Part shown: positions 26,170-36,020 of the stretch, piece by piece
Numbering within the stretch: position 1 is the first letter of the stretch
How the letters are laid out: every line of letters starts with the position of its first letter
DNA from: Bacillus sp. DNRA2
GTDB taxonomy: Bacteria; Bacillota; Bacilli; Bacillales; Cytobacillaceae
Assembly (NCBI RefSeq): GCF_012843265.1
Contig: NZ_JABAIT010000016.1
Location: forward strand, 1-64,000
DNA: 64,000 nucleotides
Direction: 5' to 3'
Notes under the pieces: generated by a model
Told to the model about the DNA's origin: nothing
Databases searched by the model: none
Seen by the model: the letters and a program-made list of their open reading frames with translations, nothing else
Position numbers and translations under genes: made by a program

Positions 26170-27747
26170 TTATTGATCCATTGGATTATATAGTTTTATC
26201 TCAGGATTTTTATCCTGGAACCATCTTAATGCAAACTCATTTTCGAATAAGAACACTTTGTTTTCGAAACGATCTAAACAAAGCAGGCTGCGTGAGCTTG
26301 ACATGTTGTCATTAACCGCCTCTTCATTCTCAATCCAGCGGGCGACTTTCGAACCCAATCTTTCCATGATCACTTCTGCATTGTATTCATTTTTCATGCG
26401 GTGTTCAAACACTTCAAATTGCAACTGACCGACAGCTCCAAGGAGGTAATCATCTGTTTTTAATGTCTTAAACAGCTGAATGGCCCCCTCTTGAACAAGC
26501 TGTTGAATTCCTTTATGGAAGGATTTTTGCTTCATAACGTTTTTTGCGCTTACTCTTACATATAACTCAGGTGTAAATTGCGGTAAACGTTCATATTCAA
26601 ATGCTTGCTTGCCAGCTGTTAGTGTATCGCCAATTTGGTACGTACCAGTATCATATAAACCAATAATATCCCCACTAACTGCTTCATTAACGGTGCTGCG
26701 ATCATCCGCCATAAACTGAGTGGATGAAGATAGCTTAATTGGTTTTCCTGTTCGAGGAAGATTCACAGACATACCACGTTCAAACTTCCCGGAACAAATA
26801 CGTAAAAACGCAATCCGGTCCCGATGTGCCGGATTCATGTTCGCCTGGATTTTAAAAATAAAGCCTGAAAAGTCCTCTGATAAAGGATTGATTTCACCAA
26901 GCGATGATTGACGTGGCTGTGGTGAAGGCGCAAACTTCAAATATGTTTCCAAGAAGGTTTGTACACCAAAGTTGGTTAACGCACTTCCGAAAAATACAGG
27001 TGTCAAAGTTCCCTCTTTTACTCGTTCTGGTGAAAAATCGTTACCTGCTTCATTTAACAACAGGATTTCTTCGAGTGTTTGGTCGTAAAGACCAGATTGC
27101 TTTAATGAATGGTCTCCCTCAATTTCGCCATCATCATTTAATGGTATAAACCGTTCGTCTTCATCAACACGAAATTGTTCAATCCGATTAAAATACCGGT
27201 CGTAGATGCCTAAGAACTCTTTGCCCATCCCAATCGGCCAATTCATCGGATAAGATTCAATTCCAAGCACTTCTTCAAGCTCAGCTAATAACTCAAGTGG
27301 CATTTTCCCTTGACGGTCTAATTTATTAATAAATGTAAAAATAGGGATTCCTCGCATGCGGCAAACCTTGAATAACTTAATGGTTTGATCTTCTATCCCC
27401 TTGGCGGAGTCAATAATCATCACTGCACTGTCAACTGCCATTAAGGTCCGGTACGTATCCTCAGAGAAATCTTGGTGTCCTGGTGTATCAAGAATATTGA
27501 CGCGAAATCCTAAATAATCGAATTGCATGACTGAAGAGGTAACTGAGATTCCGCGTTGTTTCTCAATTTCCATCCAGTCACTGGTAGCAAACTTTCCGGT
27601 TTTTTTCGCTTTAACTGTTCCAGCATCGCGGATTGCGCCACCAAATAATAATAATTTTTCTGTTAAAGTAGTTTTCCCGGCGTCAGGATGGGAAATAATT
27701 GCGAACGTTCGCCGAGATAACACATCTTCATTAAATGTTTTTGTCAT
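26170..27747 (-). CDS. prfC: Peptide chain release factor 3
   Basis: This 525-residue GTPase removes RF1/RF2 from the ribosome after termination. GTPase motifs are G1 (H-P-D-A-G-K-T-T), G3 (D-T-P-G-H-Q-D-F) and G4 (N-K-L-D-R); domains II and III follow as in EF-G-like RF3. Length fits the family. The start is ATG 27747, with GAGAGG 8 nt upstream; an in-frame ATG at 27771 overlaps that site. Cytoplasmic and monocistronic with its own terminator. Confidence 0.95.
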   Translation of the reverse strand: MTKTFNEDVLSRRTFAIISHPDAGKTTLTEKLLLFGGAIRDAGTVKAKKTGKFATSDWMEIEKQRGISVTSSVMQFDYLGFRVNILDTPGHQDFSEDTYRTLMAVDSAVMIIDSAKGIEDQTIKLFKVCRMRGIPIFTFINKLDRQGKMPLELLAELEEVLGIESYPMNWPIGMGKEFLGIYDRYFNRIEQFRVDEDERFIPLNDDGEIEGDHSLKQSGLYDQTLEEILLLNEAGNDFSPERVKEGTLTPVFFGSALTNFGVQTFLETYLKFAPSPQPRQSSLGEINPLSEDFSGFIFKIQANMNPAHRDRIAFLRICSGKFERGMSVNLPRTGKPIKLSSSTQFMADDRSTVNEAVSGDIIGLYDTGTYQIGDTLTAGKQAFEYERLPQFTPELYVRVSAKNVMKQKSFHKGIQQLVQEGAIQLFKTLKTDDYLLGAVGQLQFEVFEHRMKNEYNAEVIMERLGSKVARWIENEEAVNDNMSSSRSLLCLDRFENKVFLFENEFALRWFQDKNPEIKLYNPMDQ

Positions 27748-27882
27748 TGCTAATTCCTCTCTTTTTACCATTCAAAAATTAACCCTAATTTCAATCTTAA
27801 CTTTCATTCGTAATGTTTGCAATCTTACTTTTCGTCTCTCATAAAGAAAACCCGCCCCGAACTTGGGACAGGTACTGAACTT

Positions 27883-28188
27883 TTATTTTACTGAAATCTC
27901 CAACCATCTTGATACACCAGACATCGTCACTTTTTCTTTATATTCTGGTTTACAATCTTCTAATAAAGAAAGGCGTAATACTTCAAAGCCTTCTGTAGCT
28001 TGTACTTTTTCTTCAATTTCACACTTTGTTGCATGCATCGTAAGCTCACGAGTTTTTTTAGGTGCTAATTCAATCACTACTCTACCGTTGGATAAGCATT
28101 TTTCAAGATAGGTTCTGGATAGGGCAAGCTTGTTAAAAACTCGGTTGACCTTCCATAAATTAATCCCGTCAATTTTCTTCCAAAACAT
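27883..28188 (-). CDS. Conserved small protein, unknown function
   Basis: This 101-residue soluble protein begins M-F-W-K-K-I-D-G and has a mixed alpha/beta look with no motif I can name. Cys37, Cys62 and Cys84 are spread through it. The start is ATG 28188 with a GGAGG site 5-6 nt upstream. A weak hairpin downstream (about 27850-27872) may terminate it. Its neighbours (prfC and a DUF59 protein) give no clue. Confidence 0.7.
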   Translation of the reverse strand: MFWKKIDGINLWKVNRVFNKLALSRTYLEKCLSNGRVVIELAPKKTRELTMHATKCEIEEKVQATEGFEVLRLSLLEDCKPEYKEKVTMSGVSRWLEISVK

Positions 28189-28344
28189 GTTATTCCTCCG
28201 TTTCAATCTACATGGATAACAATTCGCTATATAGTACTAAAGTACGAGTCCTTTTTTGGCGGTCGTTTTTGTCGATTGAACAGTTTGTTATTACTTTATT
28301 TATTTTAGTACATTTATCACATGAAGGAAACAGGTTCTTTTCCC

Positions 28345-28659
28345 TTAATCACGAACCCCAAGAGCGATTTTGGCATAACGGGACATTTTATCCTTGCTCC
28401 ACGGCGGACTCCATACGATTTGAATATCGATACTCTTAAGTCCTTCAATTTTGTCATTTAGATGAAATTTCGCATCACTGATGATTTGACCAGCAAGCGG
28501 ACATCCCATTGATGTCATTGTCATCTTAATTTCTACATCTCTTTCTTCGTTAACTTCTACATCATATACTAAGCCAAGATTGACGATATCAATGCCAAGC
28601 TCTGGATCCATTACTTCTTCAAGTACTTCATATATTCTTTCAACTAATTTCTCTGACAT
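28345..28659 (-). CDS. DUF59/MIP18-type iron-sulfur assembly factor (YitW-like)
   Basis: This 104-residue protein is a metal-sulfur cluster assembly factor of the MIP18/PaaD (DUF59) family: D-P-E-L-G-I-D-I-V-N-L-G-L-V-Y-D and the M-T-S-M-G-C-P-L-A segment with the reactive cysteine are both clear. It probably helps mature Fe-S proteins, plausibly including the many Fe-S enzymes in this window (inference). GAGGAGTG precedes the ATG. It is monocistronic. Confidence 0.9.
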   Translation of the reverse strand: MSEKLVERIYEVLEEVMDPELGIDIVNLGLVYDVEVNEERDVEIKMTMTSMGCPLAGQIISDAKFHLNDKIEGLKSIDIQIVWSPPWSKDKMSRYAKIALGVRD

Positions 28660-28792
28660 ACGTTCACTCCTCTACAATACTATAATGAAGAAATTCATAA
28701 ATGAATGATTAACTATCCCCATTTTAGCGAGGTAGACTGTTATTCGTAGTGACAATTATCACTATCGAACGAGTTAGACTCACAATATAACC

Positions 28793-29554
28793 TTACATAC
28801 TTCGATGAATGATATCCAAAACCAAACGCAAATCATTTACGGGAATTTGACCTGGTGCAGATGCGGCCTTTCCAGCAGCGAACGTACATGCAGAGCCAAA
28901 CAATTCTCCAGTCAGACGGCTCACTACTCCCGTCCCCGTCATCGACATGGTAATAATCGGGCGATTGGCATATATAGTTTTCATTGTATTGGTTGCATCA
29001 AGCAAGGTGAGGACATCGGCTACACATGTTGGCATCACAGCGATTTTGGGAATATCAGCTCCATATTCCTGCATTTTTCGCAATCTACTCACCAATTCAT
29101 CTTTGTTTGGCGTTTTTTCAAAATCATGATTAGACATGACTACAATTACACGATGTTCCTTTGCCATAGTTACAATTGATTTACGAACCTCATCTCGATT
29201 GAAAAGTTCTACATCCAACATATCTATCATTCCGGACCTGATTGCCAAACAATTTAAGTCAACATAATATTCATTACTTATTTCTTTATTGCCACCTTCG
29301 CGATGACTTCTAAAGGTAAATAATAGAGGTATATTGCTCAATAATGCGCGTAGCTTCGAGAGCATCATAGCGACTTCCTGCAAATCCTCCACACCTTCAA
29401 ATAAATCAACACGCCATTCAATAACATCAGGGCACTGTTTTTTAACATAATCTACTTCCTCGAGCAATTGCGAAATTGATGCACCCACTAGTGGAATGAT
29501 AATCTTTGGCGCTCCCTCTCCAACAACGATATTTCTTATTTTTAACGTACTCAT
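28793..29554 (-). CDS. aroD: Type I 3-dehydroquinate dehydratase
   Basis: This 253-residue enzyme converts 3-dehydroquinate to 3-dehydroshikimate, the third step of the shikimate pathway, through a Schiff-base lysine. The catalytic histidine segment (M-S-N-H-D-F-E-K-T-P) and the lysine segment (P-K-I-A-V-M-P) are present, as is the C-terminal A-P-G-Q-I loop. Type I (AroD, called AroC in B. subtilis) is distinguished from the short type II enzyme. It stands alone, away from other aro genes. Confidence 0.95.
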   Translation of the reverse strand: MSTLKIRNIVVGEGAPKIIIPLVGASISQLLEEVDYVKKQCPDVIEWRVDLFEGVEDLQEVAMMLSKLRALLSNIPLLFTFRSHREGGNKEISNEYYVDLNCLAIRSGMIDMLDVELFNRDEVRKSIVTMAKEHRVIVVMSNHDFEKTPNKDELVSRLRKMQEYGADIPKIAVMPTCVADVLTLLDATNTMKTIYANRPIITMSMTGTGVVSRLTGELFGSACTFAAGKAASAPGQIPVNDLRLVLDIIHRSM

Positions 29555-29681
29555 TCTATCAACCTCTTTAGCAATAATTACAATTTATTTTAACCCTTTT
29601 GGTTATTCAAGAAGCCTACTCTTTCTGTTTCCATTCATTATACATGAGGAATGAAAACACTTCCGCAATTTTTTCTGCAAC

Positions 29682-29715
29682 AAAAAACCAAATCTAATGA
29701 AAGATTTGGTTTTTT
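29682..29715 (-). terminator. Terminator of the DUF3231 gene
   Basis: A 13-bp perfect stem A6-CCAAATC/GATTTGG-T6 (29682-29694 with 29703-29715) overlaps the stop codon of the upstream gene. Confidence 0.88.
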
Positions 29716-30781
29716 ACTTTGTATGATGATTTTTTGACATTAACTGATTGCGATTAATTGCATGCGGAGGTTTTTCCATCCAACCATTTTCTATAAAAAT
29801 ATTGGCCCCTTCATTCACATATAGACCTATTTCCGATAGCATTCTCGTATATAGCAAGCTTAAATCATGGCGACCATTTACAGACATTGAATTCCCATAC
29901 GAGCGTATCCGCATTGTAAACATATCAATTTTATGAAACATCATCAACTTGTCTGAAAAGGTGAACTCTGTTGAATTTGTAACCAAATCATCTATTAAAG
30001 GTGGTGAAGGAAGGTCTTCTTTATGTAGCATGTGTGCGGATTCATCGATATGTTTTGAAGTAATTCCTTTCCCATTTTGAAAATAGTTGCCCACTTGCTC
30101 ACTTTGAGCAATCTGACCGAAACCAATTAAAAGCGCTTTACTGACAGCGTTATTTTCAATATTGTCGCAAAGATGAGCTACCTCAAGTGCATGAAGCGGA
30201 CGTTCTTTCCCAAAGAATCCATTTAAATAGCTCTTTTCTTTGACATATTCAATTTGATCCAGAGTCGGGAGCACAGGGATTTTAAACATTAAGCCCTTAT
30301 CAAGCAATAAATCATTGACCTGATTTAATAAGCTAACCGTTGCCTCAATTACATTTGTATAAAATTCACGGATATCCAGTCGTGTAACCAACGGAATCGC
30401 AATTACATAGAGGCTTAGTCCTGCTTTCCCTGTGAATCTTAAATATTCAAGATAGAATTCATCAGCAAATAATCGTGGCGCTTGAAGGTTCACATCCTTC
30501 TCAGAAAACCCTTCGGGAATTGGATGATTTTCCTTTTTTAACATATCCTCCATGATAGCGAGAAATTCTTCGCATAGATTCAATGAATTTTCCAATATCT
30601 TTTTGATATCATCGTCATCGCAATTTCTCAGAAAGTACATAAGGATATATTTGGACATACTATTTCCCATATAAGTTGCCCAAATCTTTCCAATTTCTGC
30701 TGCAGTCATCCGTTCATGGTGAATCGCTTGATTGGCTTTTCTCGCATTAATTTTTATTGGTTTAATCGAATCCATTGGCAT
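29714..30781 (-). CDS. DUF3231 family protein
   Basis: This 355-residue protein is mostly helical and contains two similar halves (about 20-180 and 195-340), each with a ferritin-like four-helix outline, as in the DUF3231 family of Bacillaceae. The repeats share M-T/S-x-x-E-I-G-x-x-W-type openings and L-Y-x-R-M-L-S-E-I-type ends. Some DUF3231 and CotF-like proteins are spore-coat related, but no function is established. An AAAGGTAG site precedes ATG 30781. Confidence 0.8.
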   Translation of the reverse strand: MPMDSIKPIKINARKANQAIHHERMTAAEIGKIWATYMGNSMSKYILMYFLRNCDDDDIKKILENSLNLCEEFLAIMEDMLKKENHPIPEGFSEKDVNLQAPRLFADEFYLEYLRFTGKAGLSLYVIAIPLVTRLDIREFYTNVIEATVSLLNQVNDLLLDKGLMFKIPVLPTLDQIEYVKEKSYLNGFFGKERPLHALEVAHLCDNIENNAVSKALLIGFGQIAQSEQVGNYFQNGKGITSKHIDESAHMLHKEDLPSPPLIDDLVTNSTEFTFSDKLMMFHKIDMFTMRIRSYGNSMSVNGRHDLSLLYTRMLSEIGLYVNEGANIFIENGWMEKPPHAINRNQLMSKNHHTK

Positions 30782-30836
30782 ACTACCTTTCTATCATTTG
30801 CTTTTAGGATGAGCTATTTTTAAAAAAATCATACAA

Positions 30837-30866
30837 AAATGTCCTGCACCAATGTACAGGACATTT
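30837..30866 (-). terminator. Terminator of the permease pair
   Basis: A 10-bp stem AAATGTCCTG/CAGGACATTT (30837-30846 with 30857-30866) is followed on the minus strand by TTG and a mixed tail. Confidence 0.75.
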
Positions 30867-30873
30867 CCTTTCC

Positions 30874-33306
30874 TTATTCTCTTAGGTTCGACGTATCTAG
30901 CCACTCATTAAAATATCCGGTTGGGACATTGAAATAATCCTTTGAAAATCGAATGAATGCAGATGTATCAACTTGCTGATATTGGAACTGCCTGTAATAA
31001 TCCGCTAAATACTCGGTTAGCACCAATGCAAATTCCTTCTCTCTGTACGGATATTTCTCCTCAATCATATTAAACAGCTGGACTGCAGGTTGTCCTAAAA
31101 TATATCCAGGGTGTTGGTTTTCTGCCAGTGACACATTGGAATATTGCCGACCAAGTCCCATATTTTGAATATCACTTATGCGATTATAGGACACTCCTAG
31201 AGCTTGATATTTTCGTTGTCCTTCGCGGGAGTAATAATAAAGATTTGTTGCAAATTCACTAAATCCCTCATCAAGCCACGCTTCGTGATAAGAGTCATTA
31301 GCGACTACACCGTAGAAATATTGGTGGGCGATTTTTTGAATGAGCGTATTTTTAAATGACATATCCCCACCATGATAAGGGTCAACCATGATAACACCAG
31401 GATACTCATGTGAATATCCGTCTGCTAACAAAATATCAAGTTGACGGTGTGGATACTTCCCGATTTTCTCTTGGAAAAAGCTGAGTGCCTGTTTCGCGTT
31501 GACTAAGGCTATATTCGGATTCTCATGATGATCATCCTTAGAAAACAAGCGGATTTTTACACCATTACTTGTAGTTTCTAATAATTTCATGTCTTCATTT
31601 AAAATCGCAATATAAAATTCTCGGACACGATTGATTTTTAAATTCCCCTTTGTTGCAGATAAAACCGCGTCCTTATCTGCTGTTGAAACAAGCGAATACC
31701 CATTAGGAATTTCATAATCAATATTGAAATTTGAAAAATCAGTGTGATAAGTTTTAAACCCTACTTCATAAGCTGCTTTGTTCCAATAACCATTTTGGAA
31801 AGTTGCCAGCATCGGGTACCACTGACCGAGATAATATGAGCCTTTTGATGAAAGAAAGCCATTACCTCCCTCTGGTAACGTAAAATTATATGTAATCTCG
31901 ACCTTACCAGACTCTCCTTTTTGAAGACCTTCAGTAAGGTCAATTTTTAAAGTGTCATTCTCAAGCGAATAGTCAGTTTCCTTGCCGTTAATCTTCACTG
32001 ACATCATCTTAATCTTTGAAAATCCGCTGACTGTCTCAATTGTATGCCCCTTTGTAAAAGCATTAGGAATGAAATAAAAGATAAGCTCATTCCAAGTGTT
32101 ATCAGATTTATTTTTCACGGTTATTCCAGCATTTGCTAAAAATTCACCTGACCTTGACATTTTCAAGTCCAAATCATATTTTGCCTCGCTTCCATTTGCA
32201 ACTCCTTTAGCCTTACTGAGCGTTTTTATACCATCAAGCGCAGAGAATGTAGTATAAAGATAGCCACATGTTCCAAGCATAGCAAAAACAAACAGCGCTA
32301 CAAGCAGTTTTTCCCCCACAAGCCTCCTCCGTTTCCGACCTTCGTATTGGACTCGAACCGGCACAAATTTCGGCTCAAAGCCCGTTATAATCCATGGTGT
32401 TCGCTGGTAATTGGACTGATAGCGATTCTTTAAACCATTTGCCAATAAGTTGAATGATATCGTAATAAATAATAGAACTAATAGCGGAATAACCAAAATA
32501 TGTGCAGAACCATAAAGATTTCCTCGCGCTTGACCTACTAATCCCGAGATTTCCTTTGTAATTGATAAATAAATGAGTGGATCATAGCGCACGGCAGTTC
32601 CACCGATAAAAATATTCATTAAAGCTAATTGCCCCATGATGGTAAGACAATAGACAATTTCAAGCACAAACATAACGAGAAGTGATTCTTTCATCTGTGG
32701 AAAAATATGCTTCCAAATAATCCGATGCGGACCTGCCCCCAAAACTCTTCCGGCTTCAATAAACACGGACTTTTCAATTTCATTTGTCTTTTTGCGAACC
32801 GAAGAAATAATACTGGGAATGCTAATAATAGAAGTGATGAGGATAAAATAACCAATCAAAATCGATTCATCAATTTGATTACCAAAATTAATTGGCATTA
32901 AACAGAAATAGAGAATCAGAAATAACGGGACGTAACTCCATGAGTTTTCAAGAGATTCGAGCCACCCGGGCGTCTTTTTCCAAGCTCCAATATAGATACC
33001 AATAACCGTTCCGATTGTCATTTTTATTAGTGTTATAATTAATGAGATAAAAATGGTATGGCGCATCCCGTACAGAACCATCGTTAACAGGTCATAGCCC
33101 CATTTATCAGTTCCAAGTGGATATTCCTTTGACGTAAATGGCTCAAGCGGTGGGGCCAAAACTTTACCATCATTGTAGTGTGTTTCGAGAACTTCAGTGA
33201 TTGAATGTGGTGCAAGATACGGACCAAAAATGGACAGAGCAATCAGCACACCTACGAAAAAAATACCGATATAAAATGAATAATTAATCCTCCATAACTT
33301 ATTCAT
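30874..33306 (-). CDS. OppC-like ABC permease fused to a degenerate M1-peptidase domain
   Basis: This 810-residue protein is a fusion. Residues about 1-310 are a dipeptide-type permease (OppC/DppC) with N-terminal TM, the L-G-T-D-x-x-G-x-D-L segment near residue 65 and an E-A-G-R-V-L-G-A-G coupling motif near 190. After a Lys/Arg-rich linker and an extra membrane helix (about 335-355), residues about 380-810 are an extracytoplasmic M1-aminopeptidase-like domain. The zinc site is broken: the H-E-x-x-H position reads Q657-K658-I-A-H661, whereas the distal Glu680 (W-L-D-E-G) at the canonical spacing is kept. It overlaps the upstream permease by 8 bases. No ATPase or solute-binding protein is encoded nearby. 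Confidence 0.85.
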   Translation of the reverse strand: MNKLWRINYSFYIGIFFVGVLIALSIFGPYLAPHSITEVLETHYNDGKVLAPPLEPFTSKEYPLGTDKWGYDLLTMVLYGMRHTIFISLIITLIKMTIGTVIGIYIGAWKKTPGWLESLENSWSYVPLFLILYFCLMPINFGNQIDESILIGYFILITSIISIPSIISSVRKKTNEIEKSVFIEAGRVLGAGPHRIIWKHIFPQMKESLLVMFVLEIVYCLTIMGQLALMNIFIGGTAVRYDPLIYLSITKEISGLVGQARGNLYGSAHILVIPLLVLLFITISFNLLANGLKNRYQSNYQRTPWIITGFEPKFVPVRVQYEGRKRRRLVGEKLLVALFVFAMLGTCGYLYTTFSALDGIKTLSKAKGVANGSEAKYDLDLKMSRSGEFLANAGITVKNKSDNTWNELIFYFIPNAFTKGHTIETVSGFSKIKMMSVKINGKETDYSLENDTLKIDLTEGLQKGESGKVEITYNFTLPEGGNGFLSSKGSYYLGQWYPMLATFQNGYWNKAAYEVGFKTYHTDFSNFNIDYEIPNGYSLVSTADKDAVLSATKGNLKINRVREFYIAILNEDMKLLETTSNGVKIRLFSKDDHHENPNIALVNAKQALSFFQEKIGKYPHRQLDILLADGYSHEYPGVIMVDPYHGGDMSFKNTLIQKIAHQYFYGVVANDSYHEAWLDEGFSEFATNLYYYSREGQRKYQALGVSYNRISDIQNMGLGRQYSNVSLAENQHPGYILGQPAVQLFNMIEEKYPYREKEFALVLTEYLADYYRQFQYQQVDTSAFIRFSKDYFNVPTGYFNEWLDTSNLRE

Positions 33307-34162
33307 GAATAAAACCTCGTTTAAACAAATAAAGTATCGTTCTAACTGAAAAATAAACTAGCAGCGAAATGATCAGCATTGAAAACAGCCCAATCGCAAT
33401 CGGCTGAATCTCCTTGCTTTGGAAAATAAACTTCGTAATTCCAGGTACGTTTAAAAGATATTCCACAATAAACATATTTCCAATTGCTAATGAAACAATC
33501 TTTGTCAGTTCAGCAAGGATAAACGGTTCAATATTTTTATAAACATGCTGAAAATTAATATAGTTTAATCGTAATCCCTTAGCGATGGCAGTCCTTATGT
33601 AATCCTCGCCACTAATTTGATAATACTTTACAGCAATTAATTTAAATAAATACAGTGTTGGAGCAATTGCCACAAGAACCATCGGAAACCAGATATTTAA
33701 CACGCCTGCATCTGCTCTAAATGAAATAATTCTAATTCCAGTTAGTTTATAGATTTTTACTGCTAACAACAACGATAAAACAATGATAATAAAATCAGGA
33801 ATTGCCGAAAGAATATTTAAGATAAGATTGAAAAAGCGAGTCAGTTTATATCTGCTGACAAACACTCCAAATAATAAGCTAAGTATGATACCCAGATTTA
33901 CAGCAACAAGCATAATTTGTAGGCTTGTGATAAAATTCCCACCGATGTCATCAGCGATTTGTCTTTGTTGTGAACCAAGTTGATAGGTACCAAGACTACC
34001 ATTCATAATCTCCGTAATAAAATCGCCATAGATTGTTGGTAACATACTCCAGTCCCAGCTTAATTGCTTTTCCGCCGGATTGAGTCCAACAATGGTTGGA
34101 ATCGCCGCCAAAAATAAGATTAAAACGAAAATCAAAACCACTTGCTGAATGATTCGAACCAT
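33299..34162 (-). CDS. OppB-like ABC permease
   Basis: This 287-residue protein is the OppB/DppB-type partner permease with six membrane segments and the E-D-Y-I-R-T-A-I-A-K-G-L coupling motif near residue 190. I set the start at ATG 34162, where AGGGG lies 7 nt upstream, in preference to an upstream frame start at 34192. Its stop overlaps the fused OppC-like gene, so the two subunits are coupled. With no oppA, oppD or oppF nearby it must share an ATPase encoded elsewhere or act in a non-standard way (inference). Confidence 0.85.
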   Translation of the reverse strand: MVRIIQQVVLIFVLILFLAAIPTIVGLNPAEKQLSWDWSMLPTIYGDFITEIMNGSLGTYQLGSQQRQIADDIGGNFITSLQIMLVAVNLGIILSLLFGVFVSRYKLTRFFNLILNILSAIPDFIIIVLSLLLAVKIYKLTGIRIISFRADAGVLNIWFPMVLVAIAPTLYLFKLIAVKYYQISGEDYIRTAIAKGLRLNYINFQHVYKNIEPFILAELTKIVSLAIGNMFIVEYLLNVPGITKFIFQSKEIQPIAIGLFSMLIISLLVYFSVRTILYLFKRGFIHE

Positions 34163-34313
34163 TGGCTTTCCCCTTTCTGAAACAATAAGCACGCATACTC
34201 GCTTTTATATTACTATTTAAAAATAATATATTCTCTTCCCATTTTCCGTTTAACTGTCCATGACGTCAACTATTTTCGATATATTTTGACAATATATTGA
34301 ATTTAGTAATATT

Positions 34314-34343
34314 AAAAAATGACTGAGCAAGAATGCCCAGCCA
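34314..34343 (-). terminator. Terminator of the Ktr gene
   Basis: A 10-bp imperfect stem (34320-34329 with 34334-34343) is followed on the minus strand by six T residues. Confidence 0.65.
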
Positions 34344-34359
34344 CTACGCTAACCTTATT

Positions 34360-35715
34360 TTAACCAATAATCACTTTTTCCTTTGGATAGTGAAACTGCT
34401 CAGTAACCGTGTTTCCACGAATAAGGAACAGGAATGAGAAGATGCCGATTCGACCAATAAACATTAACGCAACAAGAATCCACTTGGCACCCGCACTTAA
34501 ATATGGAGTAATCCCTAATGAAAAACCTGTCGTACCAAAGGCAGATGAAACCTCAAAAATAATTTCTGAAAGACTTGTAGCAGGCTCTAAAAAGCTAATC
34601 ATCATAACAGAACCACACCAGATAATTAAGGCAGTCGATACAACGATAAATGCTTTATGAATATCCTTTGGGTCGACCTCGCGCCCGAATATTTTAATTG
34701 AATCTCGTCCTCTCGCGTAGAAAAAAATACTTAAAACCATGATAGCAAAGGTTGTCGTACGAATCCCTCCACCAACACTACTTGGTGAAGCTCCAATAAA
34801 CATCATTCCGCTTAGCAATAAAATAGATGGACGTGATAAGTCGGCCATGTCCATTGTTGCTAGTCCCGCACTTCGCGTTGAGACCGATTGGAATAACGCA
34901 TAAAAAAATGATTCATGCCAAGATTTATCAGAGAAAAAATGATTATGTTCAAATAAAAGAATGAGAATAGCACCTAACCCAACGAGAAGAAAAAAAGTAG
35001 TTGAAGTTAACTTTGTAAAAAGAGTAAAACGATAGGGCATGGGCCCTTTATGTAAGCAAAAATCTTTTAATTCAACTAATACAGGGAAGCCAATCGCACC
35101 AAGTATGATTAAAACCATATTGATTATTTGCACAAAATAATCATTGGCAAATGGGATTAACGACGTGCCTGTTATATCAAAGCCTGCATTTGTCGTGGCA
35201 CTGACAGAAGCAAATAGCCCTTGAATAAAAGCTTCTTGCCAGCCATCAAAATATTTCTGAAAATGAACACCTAAAATAAACGCTCCCAATAGTTCAATTG
35301 AAATAATGATAACTAAAATTTGCCTCATTAATCGAACTAAGCCAGAAAAGGTTGACTGATTTTGATCAATCATAATTAATTGACGATTCTTCAAACCGAT
35401 TTTCTTGCCAAATACTAGCCAAACAAAAGTCCCCAACGTCATAATCCCAATTCCACCAAGTTGAAGAATAAATACTAGTATAAAATAGCCAATTGTATTA
35501 AAAGTGTCCGCTGTCGAAACAACAGTCAAGCCGGTAACGCTAATCGCACTTACTGCAGTAAAAAGGGCATCCGTAAATGACAATTGAACACCCGGTTGAT
35601 GAGCAATCGGCAAACTCAGCAAAAACGTTGAGATAATGATTGCCGTCATATAAAATAAAACGATTAACTGAACAGAGGTTAATCGTTTTTTTTCAACTCT
35701 CTTTTTTCCCACCAC
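34360..35715 (-). CDS. Potassium uptake channel subunit (KtrB/KtrD, TrkH family)
   Basis: This 451-residue membrane protein is the K+-translocating subunit of a Ktr/Trk system. Four M1-P-M2 repeats carry filter-like segments (A-V-S-A-I-S-V-T-G-L, S-V-S-A-T-T-N-A-G-F-D, Q-S-V-S-T-R-S-A-G and V-S-S-A-F-G-T-T-G-F). It needs a cytoplasmic RCK partner (KtrA/KtrC), not encoded here, as for the solitary ktrD of B. subtilis. The GTG start at 35715 follows a weak AAGGTCGTG site. About 115 bp separate it from the next terminator upstream; I see no c-di-AMP riboswitch there. Confidence 0.92.
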   Translation of the reverse strand: MVGKKRVEKKRLTSVQLIVLFYMTAIIISTFLLSLPIAHQPGVQLSFTDALFTAVSAISVTGLTVVSTADTFNTIGYFILVFILQLGGIGIMTLGTFVWLVFGKKIGLKNRQLIMIDQNQSTFSGLVRLMRQILVIIISIELLGAFILGVHFQKYFDGWQEAFIQGLFASVSATTNAGFDITGTSLIPFANDYFVQIINMVLIILGAIGFPVLVELKDFCLHKGPMPYRFTLFTKLTSTTFFLLVGLGAILILLFEHNHFFSDKSWHESFFYALFQSVSTRSAGLATMDMADLSRPSILLLSGMMFIGASPSSVGGGIRTTTFAIMVLSIFFYARGRDSIKIFGREVDPKDIHKAFIVVSTALIIWCGSVMMISFLEPATSLSEIIFEVSSAFGTTGFSLGITPYLSAGAKWILVALMFIGRIGIFSFLFLIRGNTVTEQFHYPKEKVIIG

Positions 35716-35830
35716 TTCACGACCTTCTTACATGATAGGCATAGTATACCAAATTTTCGTATAGACGAATATCTGTTACCAAAAATATTCAGGATGTATT
35801 TTGGGTACATAATAGGTTATCCCTTTACAA

Positions 35831-35862
35831 AAAAAAACCTTCCAGCGAATAGCTGAAAGGTT
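35831..35862 (-). terminator. Terminator of the tandem micro-peptide genes
   Basis: An 11-bp stem with one mismatch (35836-35846 with 35852-35862) is followed on the minus strand by eight or more T residues, 24 bp after the second peptide stop. Confidence 0.88.
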
Positions 35863-35885
35863 CATAAAAAAAATTTATGTATGGA

Positions 35886-35987
35886 TTAAAGTAATCCGCC
35901 TAGAAGTCCTCCTACTAATCCGCCAACAAGATTAAGAACTGGAGTTAAATCAAGAACAGCTGCTAAAGATAAGCCTAATGATAACAT
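35886..35987 (-). CDS. 33-residue hydrophobic glycine-zipper peptide (copy 2)
   Basis: This tiny frame encodes M-L-S-L-G-L-S-L-A-A at the N-terminus, D-L-T-P in the middle and a C-terminal (L-V-G-G)2-L-L-G-G-L-L zipper with Gly pairs every four residues. The only charged side chain is Asp13. A perfect GGAGGTG site lies 6 nt before ATG 35987. It shares 28 of 33 residues with the preceding peptide. It is probably membrane-active or self-assembling. I know no characterised homologue; bacteriocin, PSM-like peptide, type I toxin and small membrane regulator are all possible. Confidence 0.75.
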   Translation of the reverse strand: MLSLGLSLAAVLDLTPVLNLVGGLVGGLLGGLL

Positions 35988-36020
35988 TCATTTCACCTCC
36001 AACTGTTATTCATTAAAGGA

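Noticed and set aside
30874-33306. Active M1 aminopeptidase
   Set aside because: The first His and the catalytic Glu of the H-E-x-x-H motif are replaced by Gln and Lys.
35716-35830. c-di-AMP (ydaO-type) riboswitch before the Ktr gene
   Set aside because: The space is short (about 115 bp) and shows none of the expected paired elements that I can recognise.
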